From positions 9,324-73,323 of the forward strand of contig CAJNOP010000542.1 in NCBI GenBank assembly GCA_905250075.1: a stretch of DNA of 64,000 bases, given 5' to 3'. The translations under genes and the position numbers were made by a program. A model generated the notes under the pieces. That model made no database searches. It was not told the origin of the DNA and saw only the letters and a list, made by a program, of their open reading frames with translations. Below are positions 47,027 to 62,600 of the stretch, piece by piece; the first letter of the stretch is position 1, and the number at the start of each line of letters is the position of its first letter. Origin of the DNA: Rotaria sp. Silwood1. Lineage: Eukaryota; Rotifera; Eurotatoria; Philodinida; Philodinidae.

Positions 47027-50000
47027 CTAAACAATACTATCAAGAGTATGTTGAAAACCCAGAAATATATGTTCTAGTGAAGTTAATTGTACTGTATAGT
47101 TTGATGCAATAATATTTTGTTCAACTAGCTGTTCTAATATTTTGAAAAGATTTGATAAACTAGTTTTTGGATATGTATATTCATTAGTATTATCAACACG
47201 TTTAAGTAATGGTATATCAAATGATGACTGAAGTGGTGTTAATCTTATGCGATAATCAATACCATATTTATCTTTAAGATGTTGAATTGAACCTAAACAT
47301 ACTGCATTACCATGTACAAGAATTGTTAAACGATCACATAATTGTTCACATTCAAGCATGGAATGTGAAGCAAATACAATTGATGTATCTATTGGACGAT
47401 GATGTAATAAAAGTCGAATATGACTACGTAACAATGGATCAATTTTAGCTGTTGGTTCATCAAGTAAAAGAAGTGTTGGAGAACCAATAAGACATAAAGC
47501 TAAATGAAGACGACGACGAGTTCCACCACTTAAATGTGATACTAAACGATGACGATATTTTTCTAATTGAAATTGAGATAATATTAAATTATTTAATAAT
47601 GATGGATTAAGACCATGAATACGACATATATAATCAATAGATTGTTGAACATTTAATCCTGAAAAACTAATATCATCTTGTGGACAATAACCAATTGAGT
47701 CTTTATTATTTTTATAAATATGTCCATTCGTTGGTAATAATTCTCCGACTAACATTCGAAATGTTGTTGTTTTACCTAAGATAAATACAATGTTGATATG
47801 ATATTTTAATCTGAATAGATCTATTTTGTATGTCATTTCTTTTATTTACAAAGTGGAATACAAAAATAAACTGCTCCGAGCTTTTTTCTCATTGAAGGAA
47901 GGTTTAACCTAGAAATTATTGAATCTAAAATTTTCAGACTCATTTTACAATCCAAACTCGTTATTTCGAAACTATTCTAGTGATTCAAAACTTAGTTATC
48001 CGATGTGAGTAATCTCATAACAGATGATTTTCAGATGTTTTTATGAATAAGACAGTTCCAACAGCGTCATAATTATTCACAGTCTGGTAATAAAAGGTGA
48101 CTAATAGATCAGTCTATTGTACTGCTCTTATTAAGTTTGGTAATTTGAGACCATTATTGGCTGCAAATAATGTATTGCCTATGTTTAAAAAAGTCCTAAG
48201 ATATTCTCTTTTCGTACACAATAAGAAACTTTGTTTAAAAAATAAATTATCTTCATTATATGTCATTATGAATTCAACGTGTTTTTCTGTATGAAATATC
48301 ACTCTTTAGTACTAAGTCCTAATTTTTGATGATAGAAAAATATTTATTGAGATAATTAACTTCTATTTTGTTTTCAGCAATTTGAAACATACCACTTCCA
48401 TTAAATCCTAAAAGACCAAAACATTGTCGATGAGGTACAGCAAATGTTAATCGATTAACAGCTGGAAAACATGAATAACCATAATATTTAGAAAGATTAT
48501 CAGCAATAAGAGCTTCACGTTGTTTTTCTTCATTATTCAGTATTTCTATTCGATGTCTTTCTTCTGCAACATCATTATCTTCTTCATATTGATTAATAAC
48601 ATTTTTTTTACATTTATATAATACTGGTATTTTCCATTTATCAATAATAATTAATAAAATAAAATAGAGAATAAATTGACCAATGAATATTAATATATGT
48701 ATAAGTAATTTATGTGGATAACGTTCATTTGAAAAAATATTGTCTGGTGTTAATTGAGCATAATCAGATGAACATGAATATGGACGAAGAATCGTTACTA
48801 GTAATGTAAGTACATTCACATTTGGAAAAATAATTACAAGTAACCATTGTAAAATTTGTACGATTGTCCAAAATGTATGATAACCGCGAACAAATTCAGC
48901 AATTACTTTAAAGGCATATAAGACATGAGCAAGTTGAAGAATGAATACAATTATTGTAGCACCTAATATTGGTGCATTAAAAAATTTAGCTATTAAATAA
49001 ATAAATGGAAGATCAACAATAAAAAATAATGGTGTCAATGCAAAAAAACGACCATTAAATATTGATGAATGAACAAAACGCTCAATAAGAATAAGAATCG
49101 AAAGCCATAGAAAACATATAATAAGATCACTAAGAAATATAATTGTCCAATGAATTGATGAACGAAGACCATGAATAAGTGAATATGAATAAAGATCTGA
49201 TTTATAATCTTGAATAATTAAAGCAGCACAAAGAATTAAAATAATTGAAAGTGAAATAATTGATAGATGATGTCTAAATGGTAATGTATGATGACAATAA
49301 AACAATGGATCAGATTTTGATAATGAAAATTCTCTAAAAGGATTTGTTGCATGATGATGAATTAAATGTAATGGAATAAATGTATAATTATGAAATAATG
49401 TATATATGGGAAGACATGATGTGATAACATTTTGTAGAATTGGTGATGGAACATAACATTCAAGATGATTAGACGATGGTATGCGAAGACCAACTAGTAT
49501 TTTTTGACGATGATTATCTGATTGCCATGTTTTTATTCCTATTAAAAATTATTGAATAAATTTCAATCGTTTATATTTGTATACAGATATGTTAATCACG
49601 AAGTAAGTTACTCAAGAAATACTTATGAATCAAATGAAATTAATTTCGAAAAATGATGAAAACGCAACATAAAATATGTGAAATAGGATATGATAGTTGT
49701 CTTCACTGTCCTTTTACTTAATCCTATAGACATACAATACATAGTTTATATACTATAACGAGCCGTTATTGACACACTATGTCTAATCATATATCAACAA
49801 AATCTGTCACGTCTAAAGATGTGCGAAATTAAATCGTTTTTATTTCAGGTCCCAGTAACTTCTTTTCTAATAGTCTCCCATCCAGTGCTTTTAGTCTTTT
49901 GGATTCCGTTTATGAAAAAAAACTTCTAGAATTTATTTAGTTGACAACTAGCATCTTTTTGTCTTATCTCTCTTGAATTATATTTTGATTGATTTTTCGC

Positions 50001-53000
50001 TTAAAACTATAGCATATTTTACTATGATGATTAGCTCTAGTTGAGATAAATTTTTTCCCGTAGTCTTGCACATCTCCAGTTATGTGTGTAAAAGGATGTC
50101 CGTATTTCTACCTCTATAAGTCAACATGCTTTGTAGATTGTGTTTCATAAAAATTTATTGAGATATTGACGAAAACTATCAATTCATGTAATAGAAAACA
50201 ATCGTTTTTGAATATCAAAAGTTATGATCGCCAATTGATTATACTTACTTAATAGATACTCTTGAAATTCTTGTACTGAATATAATGATGGAGTAAATTT
50301 TGTATCAAGATTTTTAAATGATAATTTATCGATTACATTAGAGTGAGATGAAATAATATAACGAATATGTTCCGTAGATGATACAGATATTGGAGCAAAT
50401 GATGGTATATACAATGGTGCAAAAACATAAACCAAATAAAGAAGTACTAAAATTGGTAATAAACGAGCTCGTCTTAGAAAAACTTGACTACGTCTAATTA
50501 ATACAGCTAAAATTTGTTGACACCATAGCTGACTTCGTTGCGTATTTGTTCGTGTATTAAATAATGTATTTATTGAAGACTTGATAGTACTTTCTTCTAA
50601 ATATGCATAATGAAAAAAAAATCATAACCATTTATTTTATATGAATATATTTTTATTTGTTGAAGCTCGAAACTAGGATGTTTTTATATATTTTTTTTTG
50701 TTGTTATTATGTAAAAGTAAAAAATTTGATTGTTTTATTAATACGAGTCTGCTGAGTCTCAATCATATGCTGGTCTCTATTCTTGAATCAGAAATTCATG
50801 TGATATGGGCACATATTGATATTTACCCATTTTTGAAATACAACAATGCAGGAATAGTACAAAATATATTCCGACGCTTAAAATGACCTTTCTAAAAGTC
50901 TTAGTGAAGTTTGCTTATGTTAAGTACATGAAAAAAAAACAGTTTGACTAGACAAAGTTTATTTAAATAAAATGTTGCCTTTTTTTTTACCTGACGATGA
51001 ACATTCTATTGATGAAGTTAATTTTAAAAATATATCATCAAGTGTAATATTTTCTAAAGAATATCTTATATTATCTTGTTCTAATTTTTCAAGTATGTAA
51101 ATTAATTTTTTTCTATTGGGAATTTGTATAAAATGAGATTTTTCATTAATAATCCATTCTTTTGGTATATATGTTGGCATTTTATCCAAATGAAGTCGAT
51201 CACCTGGTGGACCAAATTGTTGTTTTAATTCAAGTACTGTACCTTGTGCACGAATTTTACCAGCATCAAGAATAATAATTGAATCACAAAGTTCTTCAAC
51301 TTCATCTAATAAATGTGATGATATTAATAATGTACGATTAGTTTTATGTTCTCGAAGCCATGACCATAATGTTCGACGAGCTACTGGATCAAGTGATGAT
51401 GATGGTTCATCTAAAGAAATTCTTTTAATCCTTAAGTAAAACGATGATGAAGGCGTATGTCCCAAAATAGATAGACTCAAGCAATCTTTCAAGGACTAGT
51501 AACAGCAGCTATATCATGTTTCGTATTTTTATCTCACAGAAATTTTGCTAATTGTTTTTTTTTGCTTCATTCTAATTAAAGTATTTTTTTTTCTTACCTA
51601 ATATTATAATATTAGCTTGACCAACAAATGCACATAAAATTGATAATTTTCGTTTCATACCACCCGATAATTGATGACATAAACGATTACTATATGTATG
51701 CATATCCATCATCGAAAGTAATTCTTGAATTTGACTATAATCAATATTATGTTCTTTTGATCGAACACGAGCATAAAATTCTAATTGTTCTTTTACAGTT
51801 AAATGTGAAAAAAGCATATCTTGTTGTGGACAATAGCCAATATATTTTTGAAGTTCAGTTAAATTTTCATGTAAATCTTTATCATGAATTTCAATTGTAC
51901 CACAATCACATGATAATAAACCACACATCATTTCCATTGTTGTTGTTTTTCCTGCACCATTATGACCAATAAGACCATAAATAGTAGATTTTTCTAGTTT
52001 AAATGAAACATGATCAACAGCTAATTGTTTTTCAGTATTAAATCGACCATAAGTTTTAGTTAAATTATTAACTCGTACTGTAGTATTTATATCAGGTAAT
52101 GTTTCTACCATTTGCATATCAATACTTTCACGTTTTTTTGCATTTTTTATTTGATTATTACGAAAATAATCAAATGGCCATGACCATCGACGTCGAATAC
52201 CATATTTACCTGGTCGAGTTTGTTCAAGATAATATGCTAAAAGCCACATCAGAAGAGTACCAAATAACATATAGAACCAAATTAATATCAGTTCACTATT
52301 AAGATTATTACGACCTAAATCAGTATTGATTCGAAAGAGAAGAATAAATGCAGGCTTTATTGAATAAAATGGTAACCAAGCTGAAGCAATAAAATGAAAA
52401 AATATCGGTAATCGTATAGATGATGAAAGTGCTAACCAAAATGATACAATATAAATAAACCATGACCAAATTGTTGCTTTTAAATTACTGTTAAAAAAAT
52501 GAGCAATAAGTACAGCTTGTGAAAGAACTTGAATAGTCCAAAAGAAAATCGTTGGGATAATTAACCAAATTGATACATATGGTAAATAAATAACTCCATC
52601 AAATGAACGTGTTAATATTAAAATTAATAATATATTTGATATTAATTGTATAAAAAAACCTCGTAGAAACCAAGCAAAACTATTTAATATTGGACGAATA
52701 GACATAAGACGAAGAAGTTCAATTATTCCTTGATGTTTTTCATGAATTAAAGAATGAAATAATAAATTAAAACCACATAAAATGCATCCATCAATAAAAA
52801 AAAATATAAAACCTAATACATAACGCGGTACTAGTTCAAATAAAGGATCAAATGCATAGGATAAACATGGCCATGTATAAATAAATAATTGTTGTTTTGT
52901 TATGGGTTGATTTATACGAGATACAATGGCAAGATAAACTTGTAATAGATTATTTTCTTCATTAGCATTTTTATTTGAACATATAGATAACGATGGATGT

Positions 53001-53521
53001 TGAATCAATGTTGAATCTTCTTTATCATTAGATAAATCCGTATTTTGACATATTTCTTGATTATCATATTGGCATCGATAATTAATATTAAGTCCTATTG
53101 AAGTTCTATTAAGTAAAAAATGTCCATTATGTTGTGCAGAGTTTGATGTTGAAATAAAACTACTCTTTGGACAGGTACGTTTGAGATGTTTTGCTAAATT
53201 CTCATCAACTATTTCTATTATTATGTCTCGTAATGGACATTCATTCATTAATGTAGAATTCCAAACATATTTAGATTCACGTTGTAAAATAATCGAAGGT
53301 GGTGTCAATTTAATAGATGTAGATTTTGTTTGATTAAGTAATGAAGTTTCATTATTTATTTCAGATGGTGCATGCATCCATCGAATAAGAATTAAAAAAA
53401 GAAGACATATTGTAGGAGCAAGTAATTCAAATATTATTGTAGGACAACAATAGCATGTACGACGACGCCGTGCATAACGAAGTGATTTTTGAATTAATAA
53501 CCAAAGATGATATAGTAACAT
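47027..53521 (-). CDS. ABC transporter, subfamily A (full transporter)
   Basis: ABCA proteins move lipids across membranes using ATP. Five exons on the minus strand close in frame: 53521-51598, 51410-50991, 50596-50249, 49538-48393 and 47775-47027, giving 1,528 residues, within the ABCA range. Order: cytoplasmic start, TM1, a lumenal domain with several N-glycosylation sites and Cys (about 45-235), TM2-6, then NBD1 with Walker A GHNGAGKTTT (about 519-528), LSGGMKRK and Walker B IIILDEPSSSLDP split across exons 1 and 2. The second half repeats this: TM7, a lumenal loop, TM8-12, then NBD2 with GFNGSGKTTT (about 1275, split by an intron), LSGGTRRR and LLLLDEPTAKIDP. Both ATP sites look intact. 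The lumenal domains are shorter than in ABCA1, nearer to ABCA3-type. The substrate is unknown. Introns of 187-710 bp are longer than the window's norm. Confidence 0.92.
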
Positions 53522-56500
53522 TCGGTGGTTTTAATTAGATTAATAAAATACTGTATTATTGTTTTTCTTTTCCATGTAAATGATGAATGAATGAATGTAG
53601 CATTGTATGTATGTCTGTCGAAACATACCCAAAGAGATAACGAATGAACAGATGTATATATGTGATGGCAGTAGCTGTCAGTCCGTTTGGAGTTAGACTA
53701 TTGGACATTTCATGTTCACACAAGAACAAGAAAAATACAAAGCATACAAGGGTCATTAAAAAAGCGTAAGAAATCTAATAGTACCTTATGATTTTTTTAA
53801 GAACTGCATCGTAGATAGTGTAAAAGATAGCGATTATTAGGTTTTTTGTCTTTTTTCGGAGTAGTAAGGAACAGATTGTCAGTTGAAGTACGACGTCAGT
53901 CCTTGATTATACCACTCATAAAACAACACATACATTAATGCTCAATGATATGTAGCTATGGGATTCGAATTTAATAAAATAAATATCTAAACCTATGGCA
54001 AGATTTACGAAAAAATCTCATTACTAAAACAATATTGTGTTATCTTCGATAGAGTGATTTCAGAGTACTTCTTATTTATAGTCCTATAAGAAAATAAATA
54101 AGATAATTGTAACGATAGAGAATCGCTATATTTCATTTTTCTTCTCTTATTAGTGTGGAGCTTGAAAATATGCGTTTCTCTTTCTATTTTTTTTGTGTGA
54201 CTATTATGTAAGCGTGTTTTCGTCATCATATGGAAAGAACTAAGTCAGTTTTCTGCACAGATAAGACTTCGTAACTGAATCCAGATGACCTAACTGAGTA
54301 CACCAGCAGAGCTAACTGACAAATACTTCCACAGTCACAGTACGGTTTTCGAACTTTTATTTTATATTAAGAGAGTATACTTGAAGAAATCTATTAGATT
54401 GAAATATTTTTATATTGAAAATGTCCTATTATAACTGAAGATAAACAATAAATTTATCGAATATGTAATCTATGCTGGATTGGTATACTCTAAGCGATAA
54501 GCAAGAAAAGCTCTCATTAAAAGATATTTTTTGCGTTGAAATTTTGCTTAAACATAGAGTTACTGGTAGAGTTGCTATGAAAATAAAACAATTTTTATGC
54601 TAATTAATGTTCCTGGAATATTGCAATAGTACAAATATCTTAATGATAGTTGAAATTTAGCAATAATTGCTTATATATGTACCTTACGTGTCGATGTGCA
54701 GAAGCATAGCCTGAATATTCCAGGTTATAATACTGTTTTATTATTGAATTTTTTCGAAACGATCGAAATCTAATAAATATGATTTCGTCCAGGAATGAGT
54801 CCATTCTTTGTTTTTATTTACGTTGGAATGTATTTGAGACAAAAAAAAACAGTTTTATTTAGTAGCGTTCTTTTAGCTCTCTCTCTAATGCAAAAGAAAT
54901 TGATTCAAAAACTAAATCTTATAAGTGTAGAAATGACATTGCATAAGAGAGTAAGCTTTGGTTTCGGTTCACCGTATAGCTATTCTTATTGACTTGTCAT
55001 AGAAATTTATTTGCATTAATCATTATCAATCAATTGAATCGTGTCTTTTTCATAGTATTAAGCGCATTCATTTGATTAATGTTTTATCGGTCTGCTTTTG
55101 ACGATCAGTCTTTAGAATTAAATATCTAAATCAGTGTTTTTTTTTCGTATTTAATTTCATTTCTCGGTATCCTATTCTTTATTCTCTATACTATAAATAG
55201 CTGAATAAGATCGTTCGAAAATCTATTCGTAGCTATAGCATTCTAAGATAATACATACGTTTACACATAAATCCTTCAACTACTAAGTCATCCATGAAGT
55301 CCATTTGTTGGTTCATATCAATGCATGAAAAAAACATTTCGAAGGAAGAATTATAATTCATTGTCATTTTTATATTGCATAAAAACTAAATACAATACAA
55401 TTAAAAGTACAAATGCTCATAAGTCAAGTGTAACGTTAGGTGTTTGACGTAGCCTTCTTTAAAATCTTTAAAACGTGAACAAGATTTTTCTTTTTCAGAT
55501 AAAGTATCTGTAATGAAATTATTTCATTTTCAGTTACATTCAACTTAGTCAAACTTTTGAAGGAAAATATTTATTCATATTTTGCAGCAGATGTGTATGC
55601 TGATGCATTGATAGGTGACGACAGAGACTCAGCTCAATGGCTTACATCTCTACTTATAGAATATTGAGTCTAGACAACCAATTTCTTTATACTGAATATC
55701 AGACACAAACGAATAAAATGAAAGATAACAATTTATACCACTACTACATCATTGTATAAAGGAATCAATGGACTATTTTCAACTAACAAATCAGATGCTT
55801 GGTATATACTGAATATTATAATGAAACAAAAAGTTAATCCATTTTTTATTTCCTTTTTTCTCTCTGTTACATGTGTTCGTATACGTATACAAAAATTCAT
55901 TTAGGTTTGGCACTTTGTGTACTGGAATACATATCTTTTTTTTGTGCTAACTGCGACTATTATAGAATTTATTGTCAAGTTCTTAATCGGTAACTCTAAA
56001 TACTATTGAAGTCCAAAAGAAATATAAGTTATCACATCGACTATCGAGTGACTTCCTTAGGGCAGTCTAATCTTTATAGAGAAATATAAACAGCTTCTAG
56101 CAATATAAATGTCAATTTCATCAAAGTTTTTCTCTGTTAACTTTTGAAAGAAAATTCGCATTCTATTCGAGTGTTTATAGATGCCTTTTTCAACACAATG
56201 TAATCATACGAATCATGTCCTATATTTTTACTTCATGTGGGCAACAAGTTCATTAAGATTGAAAACTTTTAACAGTTATTCGTCTTTCATTAAAAAAACA
56301 AATCACTAATATCATTGTACTTCAAAAATGAGACAACTTTCAATGAATGATTACTGTTTGTTGACTGAGAAACAATTAATTCTCCTACATTCTGTCTGTA
56401 TTATTCTTTGACGTTGAATGACGTGTAGGATCGTGAGAAAATAATGAAAAAATAACACATTCTATTTTCTCTATTTATTTTTAGTTAAATAAAATAACAA

Positions 56501-56522
56501 GTATAAAAACCTTGACTAATCA
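53522..56522. other. Long spacer, no gene
   Basis: Three kb of AT-rich DNA with only motif-free short frames. It must contain the ABCA promoter at its left side and the K+ channel 3' end at its right. Confidence 0.4.
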
Positions 56523-57989
56523 TCAGAAATGTCCCTGGATATTTTCATGAATAGGTGATTCTTGATGATGAATATTATGATGTGTTTCCAAGCCAAGACG
56601 AGCAAAGAGTTTTTCTTTCATAGCAAATAAATCATCTTGCATTAATTTAAAGCACATAGCAGTAAGAACAAGACCAAATAGAAGATACATTGCACATAAA
56701 ATTGATTTGCCATTTTTATTTTCTGTTAATGTTCCTTTACCAGGTACTAAATCACCAAGACCTATAGTAGTAAATGTAATAAATGAAAAATAAGCACCAT
56801 CAACATAGGACCATCCCTCCCAATGAGAAAATAAAATAGCACCGGCTACAATGTATAAAGCAAGTACACCAAGTGTTGCTGCAACCGGTACATGCTGTAC
56901 CGATTCATTTTCTATCTAAAAATGAAAATATTAAATTCAATGAATTCATTATTCTAGTATAATGATGTATTATACATACTTCAAGAGATAATTTTATTCG
57001 TTGTCGTCGTCGTTGTCTATACCGTCTGATCACTCGGTGAATGAAATTAATTGTCAAAGAGTAATATTTAATAAAGAAAAAAGCAAGTAGATCACCCGTA
57101 TTTGTTAAACACATAATCATAATCGGAATTCCGAACATAGCATAAAGACATGTCATAACTTTGCCTAATATTGATTTCGGTGCTATATTGCCATATCCGA
57201 CTGTAGTTATCACGGTTGCTGAATAGAGCATAGCTGTTGAAAACGTCCATTTTTGATTATAGGACATATCTGTTCGCGTATCATGTTTATCCGATAATTT
57301 TTCTTGTTCAGCTTGCATTCGTGCCAATTCATCATCAATTAGTCTATCAAATCTTTCACTATTAATATTTACACGCCAACCGATATTATCATACCCATCT
57401 TGACGCGATATCATTCCGCGCCAAAGTGCATAACGTAATTCAAATGATGCGTTCAACATCCAATTAAATTCATCAGTAGCTATATGACGAATATTACGAA
57501 TTCCGCGTGCATGTTCCCGTTTTATTTGTTCATTCTTTTGTATTTCATATTTTGATTCAATTGCATAGAAAATAAGACCACCGAGAGCAACATAAACAAA
57601 AACAAGAATTGATAGACCAACTTGAGAAAATAAAAATTGAGAAAAAATGTGACAAAAATCTTTTCGAAATCGTTTCCATGAACAGCAATTTAAGCAATAA
57701 CGAAAAATACTATTATGCTGAGAAGCAGAAGGAACAACAGATGAAGATGACCGACCCAGGACATGATATGGAATATCGCCATGTTCATCAAATGAAACTA
57801 ATGGTGCAAGTCTCGATCGAGATGGTAAAGCTGGTAAATGAGATATTTCGGTCGAACTAGGTTTAAGCTAAATATAAAAAAAAAAAAGTGTTTCATATAA
57901 TGCTTAGACATTATACTTGATGGAAATCTCACAGATGTTATAATTGCTGTACTATAGTTGGAGTAGTTACCACGAGCTGCATAATTCAT
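56523..57989 (-). CDS. Two-pore-domain potassium channel (K2P)
   Basis: K2P channels carry background K+ current in the plasma membrane as dimers. Exons 57989-57933, 57867-56980 and 56915-56523 give 445 residues. The start at 57989 is fixed by an in-frame stop just upstream. After a polar N-terminus of about 80-100 residues comes M1 (VGLSILVFVYVALGGLIFYA), a long cap linker, and P1 with the filter TVGYG at about 241-245. M2 and a very basic linker (RRYRQRRRQR) follow, then M3, P2 with TIGLG at about 365-369, and M4. The GLGD form of P2 occurs in TWIK-like channels and in invertebrate TWK families. Both filters are intact. The short C-terminus ends in a His-rich stretch. The exact subfamily is open. 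Confidence 0.92.
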
Positions 57990-59684
57990 TTTCTATCTCT
58001 CATCGAAATGTGACTTATCAATGTGGTAAAAAGTGTTTTTCTGCTTTTTTTTTTCTCTTAATGCTGCTAAATTTCCCTGCGGTAAATATATATCAATCAA
58101 TCAATCTGAAATGTGATTTTATCTGTACCTGTTCGTTGTCATTATTATCGTCGATATAGATCGTAATATGGTCCATAGCTATTTTCCTCATTATTGATTG
58201 CTCACTTATTCAAGTATGTTGCACGTATAAATGATCAACAAGGAAACGTATTGACACGTTCAATTGTCGTCTCCTTTTTTTGAATGTTTTCCGACAATAA
58301 GTAGTAACAACGACAAACGTTATGTTTGCGCTTCCGGTCATATTATTCTATGCGTTACTTATGTCAACTATGGTCGTGTACGCGCGTGCGAAATTGTTGA
58401 TTGTTCGGATCGTTATAGCTCATATAACACTAAATAAACATAGAAAATAACACCTGTCCCTTTTTTTTGTCACACTCGTTCGATTTTTTTTCTTTGCGAG
58501 ATGAAATTTCTGATATCAGAAAAAAAATTTCTTTAAGGCTTTTTTGACTTTGTTTTCCTATTAATATATAATATCCTTCAATAAGACAATAGTTCAAAGA
58601 AAGAGAAACCAAAATAATGAGGACGATTATCACTAACAATATTATCTATTGACATGTGTTTCATTGTTGTTTTTTTTTGCTCTCTATGTCAAGTCATAGT
58701 AAAACCATTACTGTTCAAGATTTATCATGTTGTTTATATATTTTTGTTTTATCGTGTTTGTTGTTGTTTTTGAGATTTCACTGAACTCTTTGCATGACAG
58801 TGATATTAGTTCAATTTTCAATATAAATTAATATCATCGTTCATTAAATATAGTCGAGACATTTAATAAATAGTTATTGTTATTGACACCCGATAAATTA
58901 ACCACATTTGCTTTTCATGTTAGTCATTATTTCAATAACATACATAGATGAATCAAGAAAAAGAACAAAGAGAATATGATTATATCTTGAGTACATTCTA
59001 TATTATTCTTATTAATTCATTAATCTAATTCACTATTTTATATTATAATGCTTTTGTGAACTTATTTTATAACATATATTAATTACAATATATTTAACAA
59101 CACTGGTTGATGTTGATGATAATGCTACTAATTAAGCAACAGGACTTTTTATTCATTGTTTAGCAACATTTCGTTCATTTACAATTTAATTGCTCAATAT
59201 ACGTGAAATATTTTTATCAGGAATTGTTACTTTATTTGGTTCCATCTATGTATGGATATAAGAATATGATGTGTTTTCATCTCTCATTGACTATTGGAAT
59301 AGCTCTTCTTTTATTTTGTATTCTGACTTCATCGATTTCCATTTGTACACTTCTTGCTATTGTTGATCAGCGTTATTTTCATATCTACTCTACTTATGTC
59401 AGTTTATCAATTAGGTCATTATGAATTTTCTTTTTTTTTTTGCAGGGGTGTTTATAATAAATGCGCAATTGTACAAAGCTTTCTTATCACGTCATCTTAT
59501 CATTAATATGAAGCATTGTCAACAACAAATAAAATACTCTTATCGATGATTTTATTTCATCCATATGGTGCGTTACGAAAGAAAAGAAAAAGAAAATATA
59601 TTCGATCATACTGTGGAAGCGTGATACTTTTGTTGTATAAAAGCATTTGAAATATATTTATTTGTCAGATGGTTTAATTTATTG
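57990..59684. other. Spacer between divergent genes
   Basis: AT-rich upstream region shared by the minus-strand K+ channel and the plus-strand gene at 59685. No coding feature recognised. Confidence 0.4.
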
Positions 59685-62600
59685 ATGACGTCAAAATCTA
59701 CTTTTCTTATACAAATTGCTTCTGTACCTGGTAATCAAGTAGGACAACGACGATTTGAACAATGTCGCTATTTACATGATTTACTTGTCAATACATTAAT
59801 TGATCGAAATGAAGAAAAAGATCGAAAAGAACAAATAAAAGTATTGTCAAAATTAGTTCCACAGCATAAAATTGTTCTTCGATCTGGATTTTCACAAACA
59901 GCTCAATGGGGTCTAGAACCAAATATGTTTATTGAAGTGAGTCAAAGTTTATTCTATATAATAAATTATATTTTTCAACAGTGACGTAACATAAAAATTT
60001 TAAAATAATAATTTGAAAAAATCTGATTGGTGCAGTTTCTTTTCGGGATAAAGTGTGGAGTTCAAATGTCATGGTTAACTTGATTTTATTAATACAAAAT
60101 ACATTAATTAAAAAGTCTCTAGCAGACAATATTTCCTTCTCAAGGATAATCAATCGTTCAATAAAACAATGTATTTAATTTATTTTTGCATTCCGAACAT
60201 TGATTTTTCTAAATTGACAATTATTATTATTATTCTAATCATTGATTTAACTCACAAAGAACCTTATCGTACTCATTCATTATTCATACAATAAGGTCTT
60301 AACGCCCTATTTTGTAGCTAGATAAACTTAAAAATACTAAACATATTTCAAGCATTGGATTAATGAACTATGGACAAGGAGTGTAATACCTGCTGTTTTT
60401 AACTGTTAGACGAAGATTTGTACTCAATGATCTCTAACGTTAACTGATTAGGCCTGTATGGAAACATAGGGGAATTTTCACTTACTCTTTCCATCCTTTC
60501 AAAATTTATCTCGACTACTAGGACATATCGCGGCGATTCTTGACTTTTTCAAAATCGTTCGGAGTTGTTTTTAGTTTTGATGAATAATTTCGTATTGTTT
60601 TATTTTCGTCATTTTTCCTGAAAGAATACTAAAAAAAACTCAGACAATCAAAATTAGTCAACAACAATAGAACAAATCCGAGTGATTTAACAAAAAATAA
60701 AAACAAAGTACTTCGAGGATTATATTTGATTTGTTTGATAAACATACATGATATTATTCGAAATGAAAAATAAATATTTAACTATAGATATGCAAGATGT
60801 TCGAAAAGTCCGAACGAAAATAAAACGTGAGTAGCTCCTTAGCTATTCAAGAGGTTTAAGTATTTCTTGAATAGTTCGATAACGTATTCATTAAACTTGT
60901 ATTCTTTAGATTTCGGATTAAATGTCTACCCTTAACGAAGTCAGAATTAAAATAGTTTCTATGTTACTCTTCGTGAAACTATTGAATGAATTGTACCTTG
61001 TATGGTATTAAGAAGATATTTTACATTATAATCCGGTATATTATTATTTATGCTAATGAACAAGCTGCTGTAATAGACCAAATACTTGAACCTGATTCAT
61101 GTTTACAAGCATCCTTAACTTCATTGACTTTTTCTGCTTTAATATTCGTGTTACAATGATAGCTGATTCACAGTTAGTCATCAAGAAAACTATTTCAATT
61201 CTGACTTCTGCAGATATAGACATGTGATCTAAACGCTTTTTGTGAATATGTAATCAAATTGAAAAAAAATTTAATTATATGCATTGCTGATGAGTTATTC
61301 ATCGTTTTTTTTGTCGGTCGAATTTTTGGAACATCCTGAAATATAGTTTCGATTGCATATTTAAAACTATAATGAGAAACTTTAAAATATCTGCGATCTT
61401 CTTTTCCTCTTTCCACATTTGTTGTGACATACAGTAGTTGCAAAAAGTTTTTCTATTGAGTACAAAGGACATAAATTTCACTCATTTTGCCTGGTACTTT
61501 GATTGTAAGCAGCCATCCGAGATCGATCGGTCTTTATGCAAAGAATTTATGTTGAAAACACTAATTACCTTTCTGGTTTTCCACTACCTCCAATTTCTTA
61601 TTAACTATAAACTAGGATAGTCTCAGCATGAATTTTTTCTCCATTAATAACTGCTATTGTGAAATTTTTAAGAAAAACACTGATTAGAGCATATCACTCA
61701 TCCAAAAACATTCAAGGCAAGTTGTTAAAATTACCTGGAGATATTGATCACTTTATGAAGATTTCCAATCAACTCTTATGTAGAAATTATTTATACAATA
61801 TTTAATAAATCAGGCAAACTATAACTGTTTAATATATAGATATTCTCGTCTGACACAAAAAAACTATGTCGATCTTCTAGCTCTTTCATGCGAAGGTCGA
61901 TCAAGTTCTGATTAGTTCTTGTGAACTTTTGCGACGACTGTACAATAGTTAATATTGGTAATATATAATAATGAATCAGATGTTACGAAAATAACTTGAT
62001 TATACTTTATATTTTAATTATACAGATATTTCATTGATAATTATTTGTTTTTCTTGTATTTAAAAGATTAATGGTGATGAACATCAAGCACGTATAATTA
62101 GTGCACTTTTTGGTAAAGCATTTTGTCAAGATGGTATAGGTATTGGTGGTGGTGAAGTTGAAGGACAAAATCATTCTGTATTAATTGTTAATAAAGATTG
62201 GAATAATGAAGATGAACGATTAAATTTTGTTTCAACGATTCTTCAACATTATCCATCACTTTCAGCTCAACTTGATATTAATGGACAACTTGCATTTCAT
62301 GATTATTCTATGCAATCATTATATTCATTTAATGATATAATTAAATTCATTAATAATAAAAATAATCATGAAAAATATTTTATTGAAGAACAACAAATGA
62401 AAAGTGAACTTGTTGATCAAACTGAATATGAAAATTTATTAATGCTACTTGAATCATCACATATGCGTCATACATTTAATATATTACGACAAGCACATGC
62501 TCGACTTTTTTCTGGTTATGCATGTGCTTCATTAACTTTACCATCATTATCAATAAAACGTCGACAAAAACGATCTGAACAAAAACGTGATAAATATGAT

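Noticed and set aside
52099-52302. Plus-strand frames inside the ABCA gene (also 51628-51972)
   Set aside because: Shadows of the minus-strand transporter exon, which has strong family motifs.
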